DNA from: Roseovarius azorensis
Lineage (GTDB): Bacteria; Pseudomonadota; Alphaproteobacteria; Rhodobacterales; Rhodobacteraceae
DNA: 64,000 nt
Assembly (NCBI RefSeq): GCF_900109455.1
Contig: NZ_FOAG01000008.1
Coordinates: 1 to 64,000, forward strand
Direction: 5' to 3'
Notes under the pieces: model-generated
What the model saw: only the letters and a program-made list of their open reading frames with translations
The model's database searches: none
Told to the model about the DNA's origin: nothing
Made by a program: the position numbers and the translations under genes
Shown here: positions 54,737-63,390 of the stretch, in pieces
Numbering within the stretch: position 1 is the stretch's first letter
Layout of the letters: each line of letters opens with the position of its first letter

Positions 54737-55474
54737 ATGGCGCGAACCATTCTGGCGATCACCGGCAGCGATGCCCGGGAATTCCTGCAGGGGCTGGTGA
54801 CGAATGATCTGGCGAAACTGGATCATGGGCTGGTCTATGCCGCGCTGCTGACGCCGCAGGGCAAGTATCTGGCGGATTTCCTGCTGTTGCGGCAGGGCGA
54901 TGCGATCTGGCTGGATGTGGCATCCGACCTGGCGCCGATGCTGATACAGCGTCTGAACATGTACAAGCTGCGCGCCGATGTGGCGATCACCGGGACGGAT
55001 CTGAAAGTCAGGCGCGGCACCGGACCGGCACCGGCGGATGCGCTGTCCGACCCGCGCCATCCGGCGCTGGGATGGCGCACCTATGGTGAGCAGGACGGAG
55101 ATGACGGCAGCGATTTCGACGCCATTCGCGTTGCCCATTGCATCCCCGAGACGGGGATCGAACTGACGCCCGACACGTTCATTCTGGAGGCAGGGTTCGA
55201 GCGGCTGAACGGCGTGGATTTCCGCAAGGGATGCTACGTGGGCCAGGAGGTGACCGCCCGGATGAAGCACAAGGCCGAGATGAAGAAGGGGCTGACAATG
55301 GTGCGGATCGAGGGACGCGCGCCTGTCGGCACCGAGATCCTGACGGCTGAGGGCAAACCGGCCGGACGCCTCTATACCCAGTCGGGAGAGCAGGCCATTG
55401 CCTATCTGCGGTTTGACCGCGCGGGCGGCGCCCTGCAGGCTGGTGCGGCAAGGATACAGTCTGACGTCAACTGA
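54737..55474 (+). CDS. ygfZ: Folate-binding protein YgfZ/IBA57 (Fe-S cluster enzyme repair)
   Basis: It helps maintain certain 4Fe-4S enzymes such as MiaB and, in relatives, lipoyl synthase. The signature K-G-C-Y-x-G-Q-E lies at NGVDFRKGCYVGQEVTARMK (Cys166). The N-half (ITGSDAREFLQGLVTNDLAK) is the T-protein-like folate fold. Its 245 residues are shorter than E. coli YgfZ (326) but normal for alphaproteobacteria. GAGG lies upstream of the ATG. The FeS-dependent photolyase and the Rrf2 regulator in this window use clusters, but no direct link is shown. Confidence 0.92.
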   Translation: MARTILAITGSDAREFLQGLVTNDLAKLDHGLVYAALLTPQGKYLADFLLLRQGDAIWLDVASDLAPMLIQRLNMYKLRADVAITGTDLKVRRGTGPAPADALSDPRHPALGWRTYGEQDGDDGSDFDAIRVAHCIPETGIELTPDTFILEAGFERLNGVDFRKGCYVGQEVTARMKHKAEMKKGLTMVRIEGRAPVGTEILTAEGKPAGRLYTQSGEQAIAYLRFDRAGGALQAGAARIQSDVN

Positions 55475-55636
55475 CCGGGGGCAGATGGTCAGAGTGTCGC
55501 TAATCTGTTATAAATCATATGATGTTAGCCTTGCGGTTGCGCAGGGTGTTGACTGATGGGCAGGCGAAACCGGAACGATACCGGGCTGTGCGCATGAGTG
55601 GGACCGACGGGTTTCGGTGATCTTGAGGTGGGTAGA

Positions 55637-56719
55637 ATGGCCAATTACAGCGTCTGGATGCTGGAGACGTCAAATATCGCGATCAGTGGCGGGCTGTCCC
55701 TGAGCGGGATCACCCAGGGCGACGGGACGCATCTGGTGGGCGCGACCATCCGCCTGGAAAACAACCACTGGCGCGAAACCTTTATCAGCAAACCCGGAAC
55801 CAGCACGACGTTCGATGACAATAACGGCAATCAGCGGCTGGATGGGGCGCAGACCATTGACGGGGTGACCTATGCGGATGGCACGCGGATCGGAGCGGAG
55901 TATCGCCTGACCCTGCGCGATCCGAATACCGGAGATACCTGGGATGTGCTGGGTTATAACGTGGTCAATTCCAGCCCTCCCTCCGCTACGATCGAGGGGC
56001 TGGCCTTTGTCGGTCCGGCGGGCGGTTTTCCACCCGTTGGCGTCGATCTCGAGGTGGTCAGCGCCTTTGACGGACCGGGGGCAGGCGGACAGCCAGCCTT
56101 AGATGCCGACAGCCTGGCCTCGCCCGCCTGTTTCACGCCAGGCACGGAGATCCTGACCGAGCGGGGCTATGTTGCGGTCGAGGATCTGAAGGTAGGAGAT
56201 CGCGTGCGCACGCGCGATGCCGGATTGCAGCGGCTGTGCTGGGTTGGCGGTTCCGATCTGTCAGCCGCGGATTTGCGGGCCCGCCCGGAGTTTCAGCCGG
56301 TGTGCATCCGCGCCGATGCCTTTGGCCCCGGCAAGCCCGCGCGCGACATGCTGGTCTCGCCGCAGCACCGGGTTCTGGTCCGGGACTGGGCGGCAGAGCT
56401 GCATTTCGGCACGACCGAGGTGCTGGTGGCAGCGCAGCATCTGATCAATGACCGCACGGTCATGCGCGCGGTGCAACCCGACGGAGTGCGGTATCTGCAC
56501 ATCATGTGCGAGGCACATCACGTGATCTGGGCCGAAGGGCTGGAAACCGAAACCTTCCTGCCCGGTCCGCAGGCGATTGGCCATATCCCGCGTGCCACGC
56601 TGGACGAGTTGCTGACGCTGTTCCCCGAGCTGCAGAACAAGGGCCGGCCCGCGTTCGACACGGCCCGACCCGTGCTGCGGGCCTGGGAGGCGCGGATGCT
56701 CACGGCGGCACGGGTTTAG
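55637..56719 (+). CDS. Hint-domain (Hedgehog/intein-type) protein, 360 aa
   Basis: Residues 1-160 form a beta-rich secreted-type domain with Gly/Asn/Asp-rich turns (FDDNNGNQRLDGAQTIDGVT) and no signal peptide, as in proteins leaving by a type I system. Residues 161-315 are a Hint_2 domain: SPACFTPGTEILTERGYVAV with Cys165 as the splicing-type nucleophile, then LKVGDRVRTRDAG, LVSPQHRVLVRDW, and CEAHHVIWAEGLETETFLPG. The C-terminus is a helical tail. Such proteins are numerous in Roseobacters and may autoprocess; targets are unknown. I chose ATG 55637; an earlier ATG gives only a few extra residues. Confidence 0.9.
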   Translation: MANYSVWMLETSNIAISGGLSLSGITQGDGTHLVGATIRLENNHWRETFISKPGTSTTFDDNNGNQRLDGAQTIDGVTYADGTRIGAEYRLTLRDPNTGDTWDVLGYNVVNSSPPSATIEGLAFVGPAGGFPPVGVDLEVVSAFDGPGAGGQPALDADSLASPACFTPGTEILTERGYVAVEDLKVGDRVRTRDAGLQRLCWVGGSDLSAADLRARPEFQPVCIRADAFGPGKPARDMLVSPQHRVLVRDWAAELHFGTTEVLVAAQHLINDRTVMRAVQPDGVRYLHIMCEAHHVIWAEGLETETFLPGPQAIGHIPRATLDELLTLFPELQNKGRPAFDTARPVLRAWEARMLTAARV

Positions 56720-56779
56720 GGCGACTTGCGACCCTGCTTCGTGGCGGCGGCGGCCCGGCGACCACCCAGGCCCGCCGTG

Positions 56780-57343
56780 TCAGGCGCGTTCGGAATATTC
56801 CATCGTCTCGGTGTTGACGACGATTTCCTCGTCCGGCCCGACAAAGGGCGGCACCATGACCTTGACCCCATTGTCGAGGATCGCGGGCTTGAAGCTGTTG
56901 GCCGCGGTCTGGCCTTTGACCACGGGCTCGGTCTCGACGATCCTGCAGGTCACTTTCTGCGGCAGCGCGGCATGCAGCGCCTCACTTTCGTGGAATTCCA
57001 CGGTGATGGTCATGCCGTCCTGCAGGAACGGGCGGCGCTCGCCCAGAAGATCGGCAGGCAGTTCGATCTGCTCATAGGTTTCAGTGTCCATGAACACCAG
57101 CTTGCCGTTTTCCTCGTAGAGGAATTGCTGATCCTTCTGTTCCAGCCGCACACGCTCGACCTTGTCGGCGCTGCGGAAGCGTTCGTTGAGTTTGGTGCCG
57201 TTGCGCAGGTTCTTCATCTCGACCTGGGCAAAGGCGCCGCCCTTGCCGGGCTTGACGTGATCGACCTTGACCGCGGCCCAGAGGCCGCCGTTATGTTCCA
57301 GCACGTTGCCGGGGCGAATTTCGTTTCCGTTGATCTTGGGCAT
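56780..57343 (-). CDS. efp: Elongation factor P
   Basis: It relieves ribosome stalling at polyproline stretches. From ATG 57343 ([20 protein letters not shown]) it is 187 residues, the full three-barrel length. The domain I tip loop is [15 protein letters not shown] with Lys34, the residue lysylated by EpmA in many bacteria or left unmodified in others. [20 protein letters not shown] and the C-terminal region [20 protein letters not shown] are standard. There are 214 bases of divergent promoter region before the DUF6280 gene. Confidence 0.97.
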   Translation of the reverse strand: MPKINGNEIRPGNVLEHNGGLWAAVKVDHVKPGKGGAFAQVEMKNLRNGTKLNERFRSADKVERVRLEQKDQQFLYEENGKLVFMDTETYEQIELPADLLGERRPFLQDGMTITVEFHESEALHAALPQKVTCRIVETEPVVKGQTAANSFKPAILDNGVKVMVPPFVGPDEEIVVNTETMEYSERA

Positions 57344-57557
57344 GTCGTTCAAACCATGGCAAAAGGTTGATAAGGATTCCGACGGACCTATATATGGCGT
57401 TATGTCGGGTGGCAAGATAACGAGATGTCGTTTGGCGAAACCGGAAGACATGCAAAAAACGCATAGAAGATATGCATTTGCGCTCTATCCGAATCGCTGA
57501 AACTTCGCCATAACAACCGTCACGCCGAAAACGCAAGAGCAATAACAACAAGGACGA

Positions 57558-57881
57558 ATGATGAAGGATTTCGTTGACGGCACGGCCTTTAATGCTGAAC
57601 AGGGCAATCGTGCGCGTAAACTCTTTGCGGCTGTGGTACTGGCCGCGCTGGATGATGCCATTTCCGATGACAAGAAATATGGCAATGGCCCCGAGCAGAT
57701 CGCCCGCTGGGCGCGGTCGCGCGATGGCCGTGAGGTGCTCAGTTGCGCCGGGATCGACCCCAATGAGCGGGTTGTCGCCGGTCTGATGGATTTTGTCTCG
57801 AAGGGCGTGCGCACCTCGGTCGCGCTGTCGCGCGAGGAAAGCGAGCGGCGCCACGCCGCAGCCCAGGCCGAAGCCGCCTGA
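57558..57881 (+). CDS. DUF6280-family protein (107 aa)
   Basis: [20 protein letters not shown] opens a helical protein with [20 protein letters not shown] and [20 protein letters not shown], ending in an Ala/Glu-rich helix. AAGGA lies before the two adjacent ATG codons (57558 or 57561). This small family is found mainly in Rhodobacteraceae and has no known function. A strong terminator follows at 57908, so it is probably transcribed alone. Confidence 0.85.
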   Translation: MMKDFVDGTAFNAEQGNRARKLFAAVVLAALDDAISDDKKYGNGPEQIARWARSRDGREVLSCAGIDPNERVVAGLMDFVSKGVRTSVALSREESERRHAAAQAEAA

Positions 57882-57907
57882 TCGGCCGATTTCGCTGATG
57901 GACTTGC

Positions 57908-57936
57908 AAGACCCCGCCGGAAACGGCGGGGTCTTT
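57908..57936 (+). terminator. Rho-independent terminator between the DUF6280 gene and cobQ
   Basis: AAGACCCCGCCG (57908-57919), GAAA loop and CGGCGGGGTCTT (57924-57935) form a perfect 12-base stem followed by TTGCTTTT. It ends the DUF6280 transcript, so cobQ needs its own promoter within the 52 bases that follow or read-through. No B12 riboswitch is visible in this gap. Confidence 0.9.
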
Positions 57937-57987
57937 GCTTTTGCCGGGGCGTTCGCTATTCCGGCGCAACCGGCGGGGAGGCAGGCG

Positions 57988-59451
57988 ATGACGCGCGCGA
58001 TCATGATGCAGGGTACCGGCTCGAACGTCGGCAAGTCGCTGCTGCTGGCGGGTCTGGCGCGGGCCTTTGTCCGGCGCGGCCTGAGCGTGGCGCCGTTCAA
58101 GCCTCAGAACATGTCGAACAACGCCGCCGTGACCGGGGATGGCGGCGAGATCGGTCGCGCGCAGGCATTGCAGGCGCTGGCCGCGCGCCGTGTGCCGCAT
58201 ACCGACATGAACCCGGTGCTGCTGAAGCCCGAGAGCGAGACCGGCGCGCAGGTGATCGTGCAAGGGCAACGCATGGGCACGCTGGGGGCGCGGGACTATA
58301 TCGGCAGAAAGCAGGATTTGCTGCGTCCGGTGATGGAGAGTTTCCGGCGTCTCTGTCGCACCGCCGATCTTGTGCTGGTCGAGGGCGCGGGCAGTCCGGC
58401 GGAGATCAACCTGCGGGCCGGCGATATCGCCAACATGGGGTTCGCGCAGGCGGCGGGCGTGCCGGTGATCCTGGTCGGGGATATCGACCGGGGCGGCGTC
58501 ATTGCGCAGATCGTTGGCACGCAGGCGGTGCTGAATCCGATCGATGCCGGGTTGATCCGGGGATTTGCCATCAACAAGTTTCGCGGTGATGTGAGCCTGT
58601 TCGACGAGGGGCTGCGCGAGATCGTGGCGCGCACCGGCTGGTCCTCGCTGGGCGTGGTGCCGTGGTTTGACGAGGCATGGCGGCTGCCGCCGGAGGATGT
58701 GATGGATCTGGTCTCGACGGCGCGCGGAGGGCTGAAGGTGGCGGTGCCGCAACTGGGGCGGATCGCAAATTTCGACGATCTGACACCACTTGCCAACGAG
58801 CCGGGGGTAAGTGTCGAGATCGTGCAACGCGGTCAGCCGATCCCGGCGGATGCCGGTCTGATCCTGCTTGCGGGCAGCAAATCGACCATTGCCGATCTGG
58901 CCGCGTTCCGCGCCGAGGGCTGGGATATCGATCTGGCCGCGCATGTCCGGCGCGGGGGCCGGGTGCTGGGGATCTGTGGCGGCTATCAGATGCTGGGCCG
59001 CCGCATCGAGGATCCCGATGGGATCGAGGGGCCGCAGGGTGCGGTTGAGGGGCTGGGACATCTGGATGTGGTGACGGTGATGAGGCCGCACAAGCGGCTG
59101 GCGCTGACCGAGGCCCGCTATCCGGCCACCGGCGATGACGTACAGGGCTATGAGATTCATCTGGGCGAGACCACCGGCCCGGATTGCGCGCATGCATGGC
59201 TGGCGGTGGGAGAGCGGACCGAGGGGGCTGCCTCTGGCGACGGGCGCGTGCGGGGCACCTATCTGCACGGGCTGTTCGCCTCGGACGCATTCCGGGCGTC
59301 CTATCTGAGGGAATTGGGTGCTGTATCGGATCTGCTGTATGAGCGGGCGGTCGAGGCGACGCTCGATGCTCTGGCCGACCATCTGGAACGGCACATGGAT
59401 CTCGATCTGCTGTGGTCGCTCAGCGCGTCGGTGCCTGGGCGGTCCGCATGA
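57988..59451 (+). CDS. cobQ: Cobyric acid synthase
   Basis: The ATP- and glutamine-dependent enzyme amidates four carboxyl groups of adenosylcobyrinic a,c-diamide. From ATG 57988 ([20 protein letters not shown]) it is 487 residues. The dethiobiotin-synthetase-like N-domain has the P-loop GTGSNVGKS and [14 protein letters not shown]. The C-domain is a class I glutaminase with Cys330 in [12 protein letters not shown]; the catalytic His region is [13 protein letters not shown]. It supports the B12 need of methylmalonyl-CoA mutase. No other cob gene is in the window. Confidence 0.96.
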   Translation: MTRAIMMQGTGSNVGKSLLLAGLARAFVRRGLSVAPFKPQNMSNNAAVTGDGGEIGRAQALQALAARRVPHTDMNPVLLKPESETGAQVIVQGQRMGTLGARDYIGRKQDLLRPVMESFRRLCRTADLVLVEGAGSPAEINLRAGDIANMGFAQAAGVPVILVGDIDRGGVIAQIVGTQAVLNPIDAGLIRGFAINKFRGDVSLFDEGLREIVARTGWSSLGVVPWFDEAWRLPPEDVMDLVSTARGGLKVAVPQLGRIANFDDLTPLANEPGVSVEIVQRGQPIPADAGLILLAGSKSTIADLAAFRAEGWDIDLAAHVRRGGRVLGICGGYQMLGRRIEDPDGIEGPQGAVEGLGHLDVVTVMRPHKRLALTEARYPATGDDVQGYEIHLGETTGPDCAHAWLAVGERTEGAASGDGRVRGTYLHGLFASDAFRASYLRELGAVSDLLYERAVEATLDALADHLERHMDLDLLWSLSASVPGRSA

Positions 59452-59472
59452 CATGTCCTGCATGACATGTCA
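59446..59472. repeat. Direct repeat GCATGACATGTC x2, with palindrome TGACATGTCA
   Basis: GCATGACATGTC occurs at 59446-59457 (over the cobQ stop) and 59460-59471, a 14-base period. The second copy includes the perfect palindrome TGACATGTCA (59463-59472). The gap to the LacI-type gene (59452-59648) holds no gene. It could be an operator cluster for the regulator at 59649, or simply a local duplication. Confidence 0.4.
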
Positions 59473-59648
59473 TCGTAGACAGGTCATGACCGCTCCCGCC
59501 AGTCCCGGCAGGGGAACGGTGTGTCGTAGGGTGGCGGCTGGTGTTCGGCCTGACTCCCCACCGCGTCTGAAGCGTTTGGCATCCGGCCCGGAGGCTTGAT
59601 TTACGCACCTCATTTTTATAGCCTGTCTTTCTGGAAAAGGATGTCTGC

Positions 59649-60674
59649 GTGAACAAACCTACCGTCCATGACATCGCGAAAGAGGCCGGGGTCAGCCTGG
59701 CCACGGTTGACCGCGTCCTGAACGCGCGCGCCGGGGTTCGCGACAAGACGATTGCAAAGGTCCAGGCGGCGGTTGCACGGCTTGGCTATGTGCGCGACAC
59801 CTACGCCGCCAACCTTGCCAAGAAGCGGCAATACCGTTTCGCCTTTGTCCTGCCGGAAGGGCCAAGCCAGTTTGTCGACACCCTGGCCGCCGCCATCGAA
59901 GAGGCGTATGCTTCGCAGGTCGCCGACCGCACACTGATCGAGATCATCCGGGTTCCGCTACTGGATCCGCACGTCATCGTGCGCAATCTGCTGTCGCTGC
60001 AAACGGACAGACTTGACGGGGTTGCGCTGATGGTGCCCGAGACGCCGCAGGTGCGCGATGCGGTTGCACGGCTGAAGCATGAGGGGATTTCGGTCGTCAC
60101 GCTGGTATCGGATCTGCCCAATTCCCAGCGAGATTATTTCATCGGCACGAACAGTGTTGCGGCCGGGCGCACGGCGGGGCTGCTGATGGGCCGTTTCGTG
60201 CGCAGGGGCGGTGAGGTTCTGGTTGTCAGCAATTCCATGCGTTCGCGCGACAGCCTGGAACGCCGGCTGGGATTTGATGAGGTTATATCTTTTGATTTTA
60301 ATACTTTAACCACGCTTCCCTCGGTCGAGTTCTTTGACGATCCGGCGCGCATGGAGGGTGTGATCGCCGAGGTCATCGCTCGGCGGCCAGATTTGGTGGG
60401 GGTCTATTCGATGGGGTCCGGCAATAAGGCGATGCTGAATGCGCTGCGCCGGACCGGACGGCTTGGCGATCTGGTTGTGATCGCCCATGAACTGAGTCCG
60501 ACCACACGCAAGGCGCTGGTCGAGAACGAGGTCGCGGCGGTGATCGCGCAGAATGTCGGGCATCTGTCGCGCAGCGCCCTGCGCGTGCTGCGCAACCTCA
60601 GCGACAACCTGCCGATCTACGAGGCGCAGGAGCGCGTGAGAATAGAGATTCTGGTGCGCGAGAATCTGGTCTGA
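59649..60674 (+). CDS. LacI-family transcriptional regulator (GTG start)
   Basis: The GTG at 59649 starts VNKPTVHDIAKEAGVSLATV, the LacI HTH (residues 2-24), and the hinge region follows (LNARAGVRDKTIAKVQAAVA). AAAAGGA lies 10 bases upstream. Residues 65-341 are a periplasmic-binding-protein-like sensor (FVLPEGPSQFVDTLAAAIEE; YFIGTNSVAAGRTAGLLMGR). The residue pair that fixes operator choice is in VDRVLN, unlike LacI's typical VSRVLN. A carbohydrate ABC operon follows, so it is probably its local repressor. Codons at 60281-60311 are unusually AT-rich. Confidence 0.92.
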   Translation: MNKPTVHDIAKEAGVSLATVDRVLNARAGVRDKTIAKVQAAVARLGYVRDTYAANLAKKRQYRFAFVLPEGPSQFVDTLAAAIEEAYASQVADRTLIEIIRVPLLDPHVIVRNLLSLQTDRLDGVALMVPETPQVRDAVARLKHEGISVVTLVSDLPNSQRDYFIGTNSVAAGRTAGLLMGRFVRRGGEVLVVSNSMRSRDSLERRLGFDEVISFDFNTLTTLPSVEFFDDPARMEGVIAEVIARRPDLVGVYSMGSGNKAMLNALRRTGRLGDLVVIAHELSPTTRKALVENEVAAVIAQNVGHLSRSALRVLRNLSDNLPIYEAQERVRIEILVRENLV

Positions 60675-61026
60675 GCCGCGCCCGCGTCCGCCGTTCGCAG
60701 CCATCTGATTCGAGGACCTGCGGCCATCCCATTCCGGGCGGGGAATGACGGAACCGCGCGCCGCGGCATCGGCCGTCCCGATAGCCGCGCGCAGGACCGG
60801 CCGGATTTCGGCGGCCTTGCAGGCCGACTAAAGCCTTGAATCGTATCGCTGTGCGGGGGGCCGATTGCAGTTGCCGACGGGTCCGGTGCGACCATGAACG
60901 CAGGGGTGGCGGATTAAAATCTTGGCAAGAGGTACGTTCCTCATGTAATCTGCGTTTCAGCACCCCGGAACATGGTGGTGATTGTGACGCCAGAAAATGC
61001 GTCCGTGACATGGGAGGAGATTACTT
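60675..61026. other. 352-base intergenic region before the ABC operon
   Basis: No coding frame is convincing. The sequence is GC-rich up to about 60830, then becomes more balanced, with GGGAGGAG as ribosome site at 61012-61019. It should hold the promoter and operator of the ABC operon. No copy of the TGACATGTCA palindrome from 59463 is seen here. Confidence 0.4.
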
Positions 61027-62349
61027 ATGAAGAAGACACATCTTCTGGCGGCATCGCTGATTGCCGCCGCTTCGGGGCTTGCCGCGGAAGACGCTTATGC
61101 CGCCAATCTGACATTGTGCTGGGCGGCATGGGATCCGGCCAACGCCCTGGTGGAGCTGTCCAAGGATTTCGAGGCCCAGTCCGGCCACAAGATGAATTTC
61201 GAATTCGTCCCATGGCCGAATTTCGCCGACCGGATGCTGAACGAGCTGAATTCCGGGGGCAAGCTGTGCGATCTGATGATCGGCGACAGCCAGTGGATCG
61301 GGCTGGGCGCCGAGGCCGGGCATTACGTGAAGATGAACGACTTTTTCGAGGCCAACGCCATCTCGATGGACGATTTCATCCCCGCCACCGTGACCGGATA
61401 TGCCGAATGGCCCAAGGGCACGCCGAATTACTGGGCGCTGCCCGCCTATGCCGACGTGGTGGGCTGGACCTATCGCAAGGATTGGTTTGCACGGCCCGAA
61501 TTGCAGGCCGAATACAAGGAGAAATACGGACGTGATCTGGACGTGCCCGCGACGCTGGCCGAGTTGAAGGACATCGCCGAATTCTTCCAGGGGCGCGAGA
61601 TCGACGGCAAGACCGTCTACGGCGCCGCGATCTATACCGAGCGCGGCTCGGAGGGTATCACCATGGGGGTGACCAACGCGCTCTACAATTACGGGTTCCT
61701 CTACGAGAACCCGGAAAAACCCTATGACATGGAGGGGTTCGTCAATTCGTCCGGCGCGGTCGAGGGGCTGGAATTCTACAAGGCGCTTTACGATTGCTGC
61801 ACCCCGCCGGGCTCTTCGGACTGGTACATGTCCGAAACGATCGACGCCTTCAAATCCGGGCAGGCCGCGCTCCAGATGAATTTCGCCTTCATCTGGCCGG
61901 GGGTGAATGCCGATCCCAACGTGGGCGGCGACCGCTCGGGGTATTTCCCCAATCCTGCCGGACCTGCAGGGCAGTTCGCGCAGCTGGGCGGACAGGGTAT
62001 TTCGGTGGTGTCCTATTCCAGCAATCAAGACGCGGCGCTGGAATACATCAAATGGTTCGCGCAGCCCGAGGTGCAGCAGCGCTGGTGGGACATGGGAGGC
62101 GCTCCGGCGCTGAAATCGGTGGTCGAGGCGCCAGGATTTGCCGACAGCCAGCCCTATGCGCAGGCGTTTCTCGACTCGATGGCCATCGTCAAGGATTTCT
62201 GGGCCGAACCGACCTATGCCGAACTGCTGCTGGCGATGCAGAACCGTGTCCACCGCTACGTGATCGCAGGCGAGGGCACGGCACAGGAGGCACTGGACGC
62301 GCTGGTGGGTGACTGGACCGAGGTGTTCGAGGACGACGGCAAGCTCTGA
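61027..62349 (+). CDS. Carbohydrate ABC transporter substrate-binding protein
   Basis: It is 440 residues with a signal peptide (MKKTHLLAASLIAAASGLAA, cleavage near AYA) and is not a lipoprotein. The fold is a class I (CUT1) solute-binding protein: DFEAQSGHKMNFEFVPWPNF, then LMIGDSQWIGLGAEAG and GYAEWPKGTPNYWALPAYAD. Tryptophan and tyrosine residues (WTYRKDWFARPEL; NFAFIWPGV) are typical sugar-stacking positions. A cysteine pair (DCCTPPGSSD) is unusual. It is the first gene of an operon with two permeases; the sugar or polyol cannot be named. Confidence 0.93.
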   Translation: MKKTHLLAASLIAAASGLAAEDAYAANLTLCWAAWDPANALVELSKDFEAQSGHKMNFEFVPWPNFADRMLNELNSGGKLCDLMIGDSQWIGLGAEAGHYVKMNDFFEANAISMDDFIPATVTGYAEWPKGTPNYWALPAYADVVGWTYRKDWFARPELQAEYKEKYGRDLDVPATLAELKDIAEFFQGREIDGKTVYGAAIYTERGSEGITMGVTNALYNYGFLYENPEKPYDMEGFVNSSGAVEGLEFYKALYDCCTPPGSSDWYMSETIDAFKSGQAALQMNFAFIWPGVNADPNVGGDRSGYFPNPAGPAGQFAQLGGQGISVVSYSSNQDAALEYIKWFAQPEVQQRWWDMGGAPALKSVVEAPGFADSQPYAQAFLDSMAIVKDFWAEPTYAELLLAMQNRVHRYVIAGEGTAQEALDALVGDWTEVFEDDGKL

Positions 62350-62442
62350 GCCGCGACCGCCGGTGCAGAGCGGCGGCCCCCGACCCGGGGCCGCCCGCCC
62401 CGACCCGACAATTCCATGACATGCCGGAAAGGACGATATCGC

Positions 62443-63390
62443 ATGCCAGAGACGGCGATGGACAGCGTGGCGCGTGCAACACCGCCAAGGGTAGCCCGGC
62501 GGATCAGGGGGCTGTCGGACCGGATGATCGCCTGGATCTTCGTGGCGCCCACGATTTTCCTGTTGCTGGCGATCAACATCTTTCCGCTGATATGGACGAT
62601 CCGGCTGAGTTTCACCAATTTCCGGGCCAACCGCCCGAATGCCGAAACCGCCTGGGTGGGACTGCGCAATTACGAGCGTATCCTGAGCGATCCCGATATC
62701 TGGCAGACGATGCAGGCAACCGCGCATTTCCTGTTCTGGACGCTGTTCTTTCAGGTGCTGATCGGTTTCGCGCTGGCCTGGCTGATCAATGCCAAGTTCC
62801 GCGGCAGCAATTTCTGGACCACGATCATCGTGCTGCCGATGATGCTGTCGCCGGCGGTGGTGGGCAATTTCTGGACCTTTCTCTATCAGCCGCAGATCGG
62901 GCTGTTCAATTACGTGGTGGCGTTCTTCAGCGGCGCGGATCCTACCGGGTTCACCATGATCGGCGAGGTTGCTCTGGCCCCCTGGGCAATCGTGATCGTG
63001 GACACCTGGATGTGGACGCCCTTTGTCATGCTGATCTGTCTTGCCGGACTGCGATCCATTCCCGAGTCGATCTATGAGGCGGCGGAATGCGATCGCGCCA
63101 GCAAATGGCGACAGTTCTGGACGATCACCGTGCCCATGGTCCTGCCCTTTCTCATGCTGGCGGTGCTGTTTCGCGGCATCGAGAATTTCAAGATGTTCGA
63201 TCTGGTGGTGCAGCTGACCGGCGGCGGGCCGGGATCGACCACCGAGCTGACCTCGATCAACCTCAAGCGCGAGGCCTTCGAGAAATGGCGCACGGGCTAT
63301 GCCTCGGCCTATGCGGTGATCCTGTTTGTGACCGTCTTTGGACTGGCCTCGATCTATGTCAAGGCCCTCAACAAGGTAAAGGAAAGATGA
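62443..63390 (+). CDS. Carbohydrate ABC transporter permease, MalF/UgpA type
   Basis: I chose ATG 62443 (MPETAMDSVARATPPRVARR) with AAGGA about ten bases upstream; 62416 and 62458 are alternatives. It is 315 residues with six membrane helices (WIFVAPTIFLLLAINIFPLI for TM1). The EAA coupling loop is RSIPESIYEAAECDRASKWR, contacting the ATPase. GGGPGSTTELTSINLKREAF near the end is typical of the MalF/UgpA group. It overlaps the next permease by four bases. The ATPase gene must be beyond the window. Confidence 0.94.
   Translation: MPETAMDSVARATPPRVARRIRGLSDRMIAWIFVAPTIFLLLAINIFPLIWTIRLSFTNFRANRPNAETAWVGLRNYERILSDPDIWQTMQATAHFLFWTLFFQVLIGFALAWLINAKFRGSNFWTTIIVLPMMLSPAVVGNFWTFLYQPQIGLFNYVVAFFSGADPTGFTMIGEVALAPWAIVIVDTWMWTPFVMLICLAGLRSIPESIYEAAECDRASKWRQFWTITVPMVLPFLMLAVLFRGIENFKMFDLVVQLTGGGPGSTTELTSINLKREAFEKWRTGYASAYAVILFVTVFGLASIYVKALNKVKER

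Noticed and set aside
57882..57987. Possible cobalamin riboswitch before cobQ
   Set aside because: The gap is only 106 bases and is mostly filled by a 12-base-pair terminator; no B12-box-like sequence was seen.
57739..59463. 574-codon minus-strand frame opposite cobQ
   Set aside because: CobQ motifs (P-loop, glutaminase Cys330) prove the plus strand; the antisense frame is compositional.
59526..59570. GTAGGGTGG ... CCCCACC as another REP unit
   Set aside because: It has GTAG next to a G-rich arm, but the arms are over 20 bases apart and do not form the short hairpin seen in the RAYT gene.
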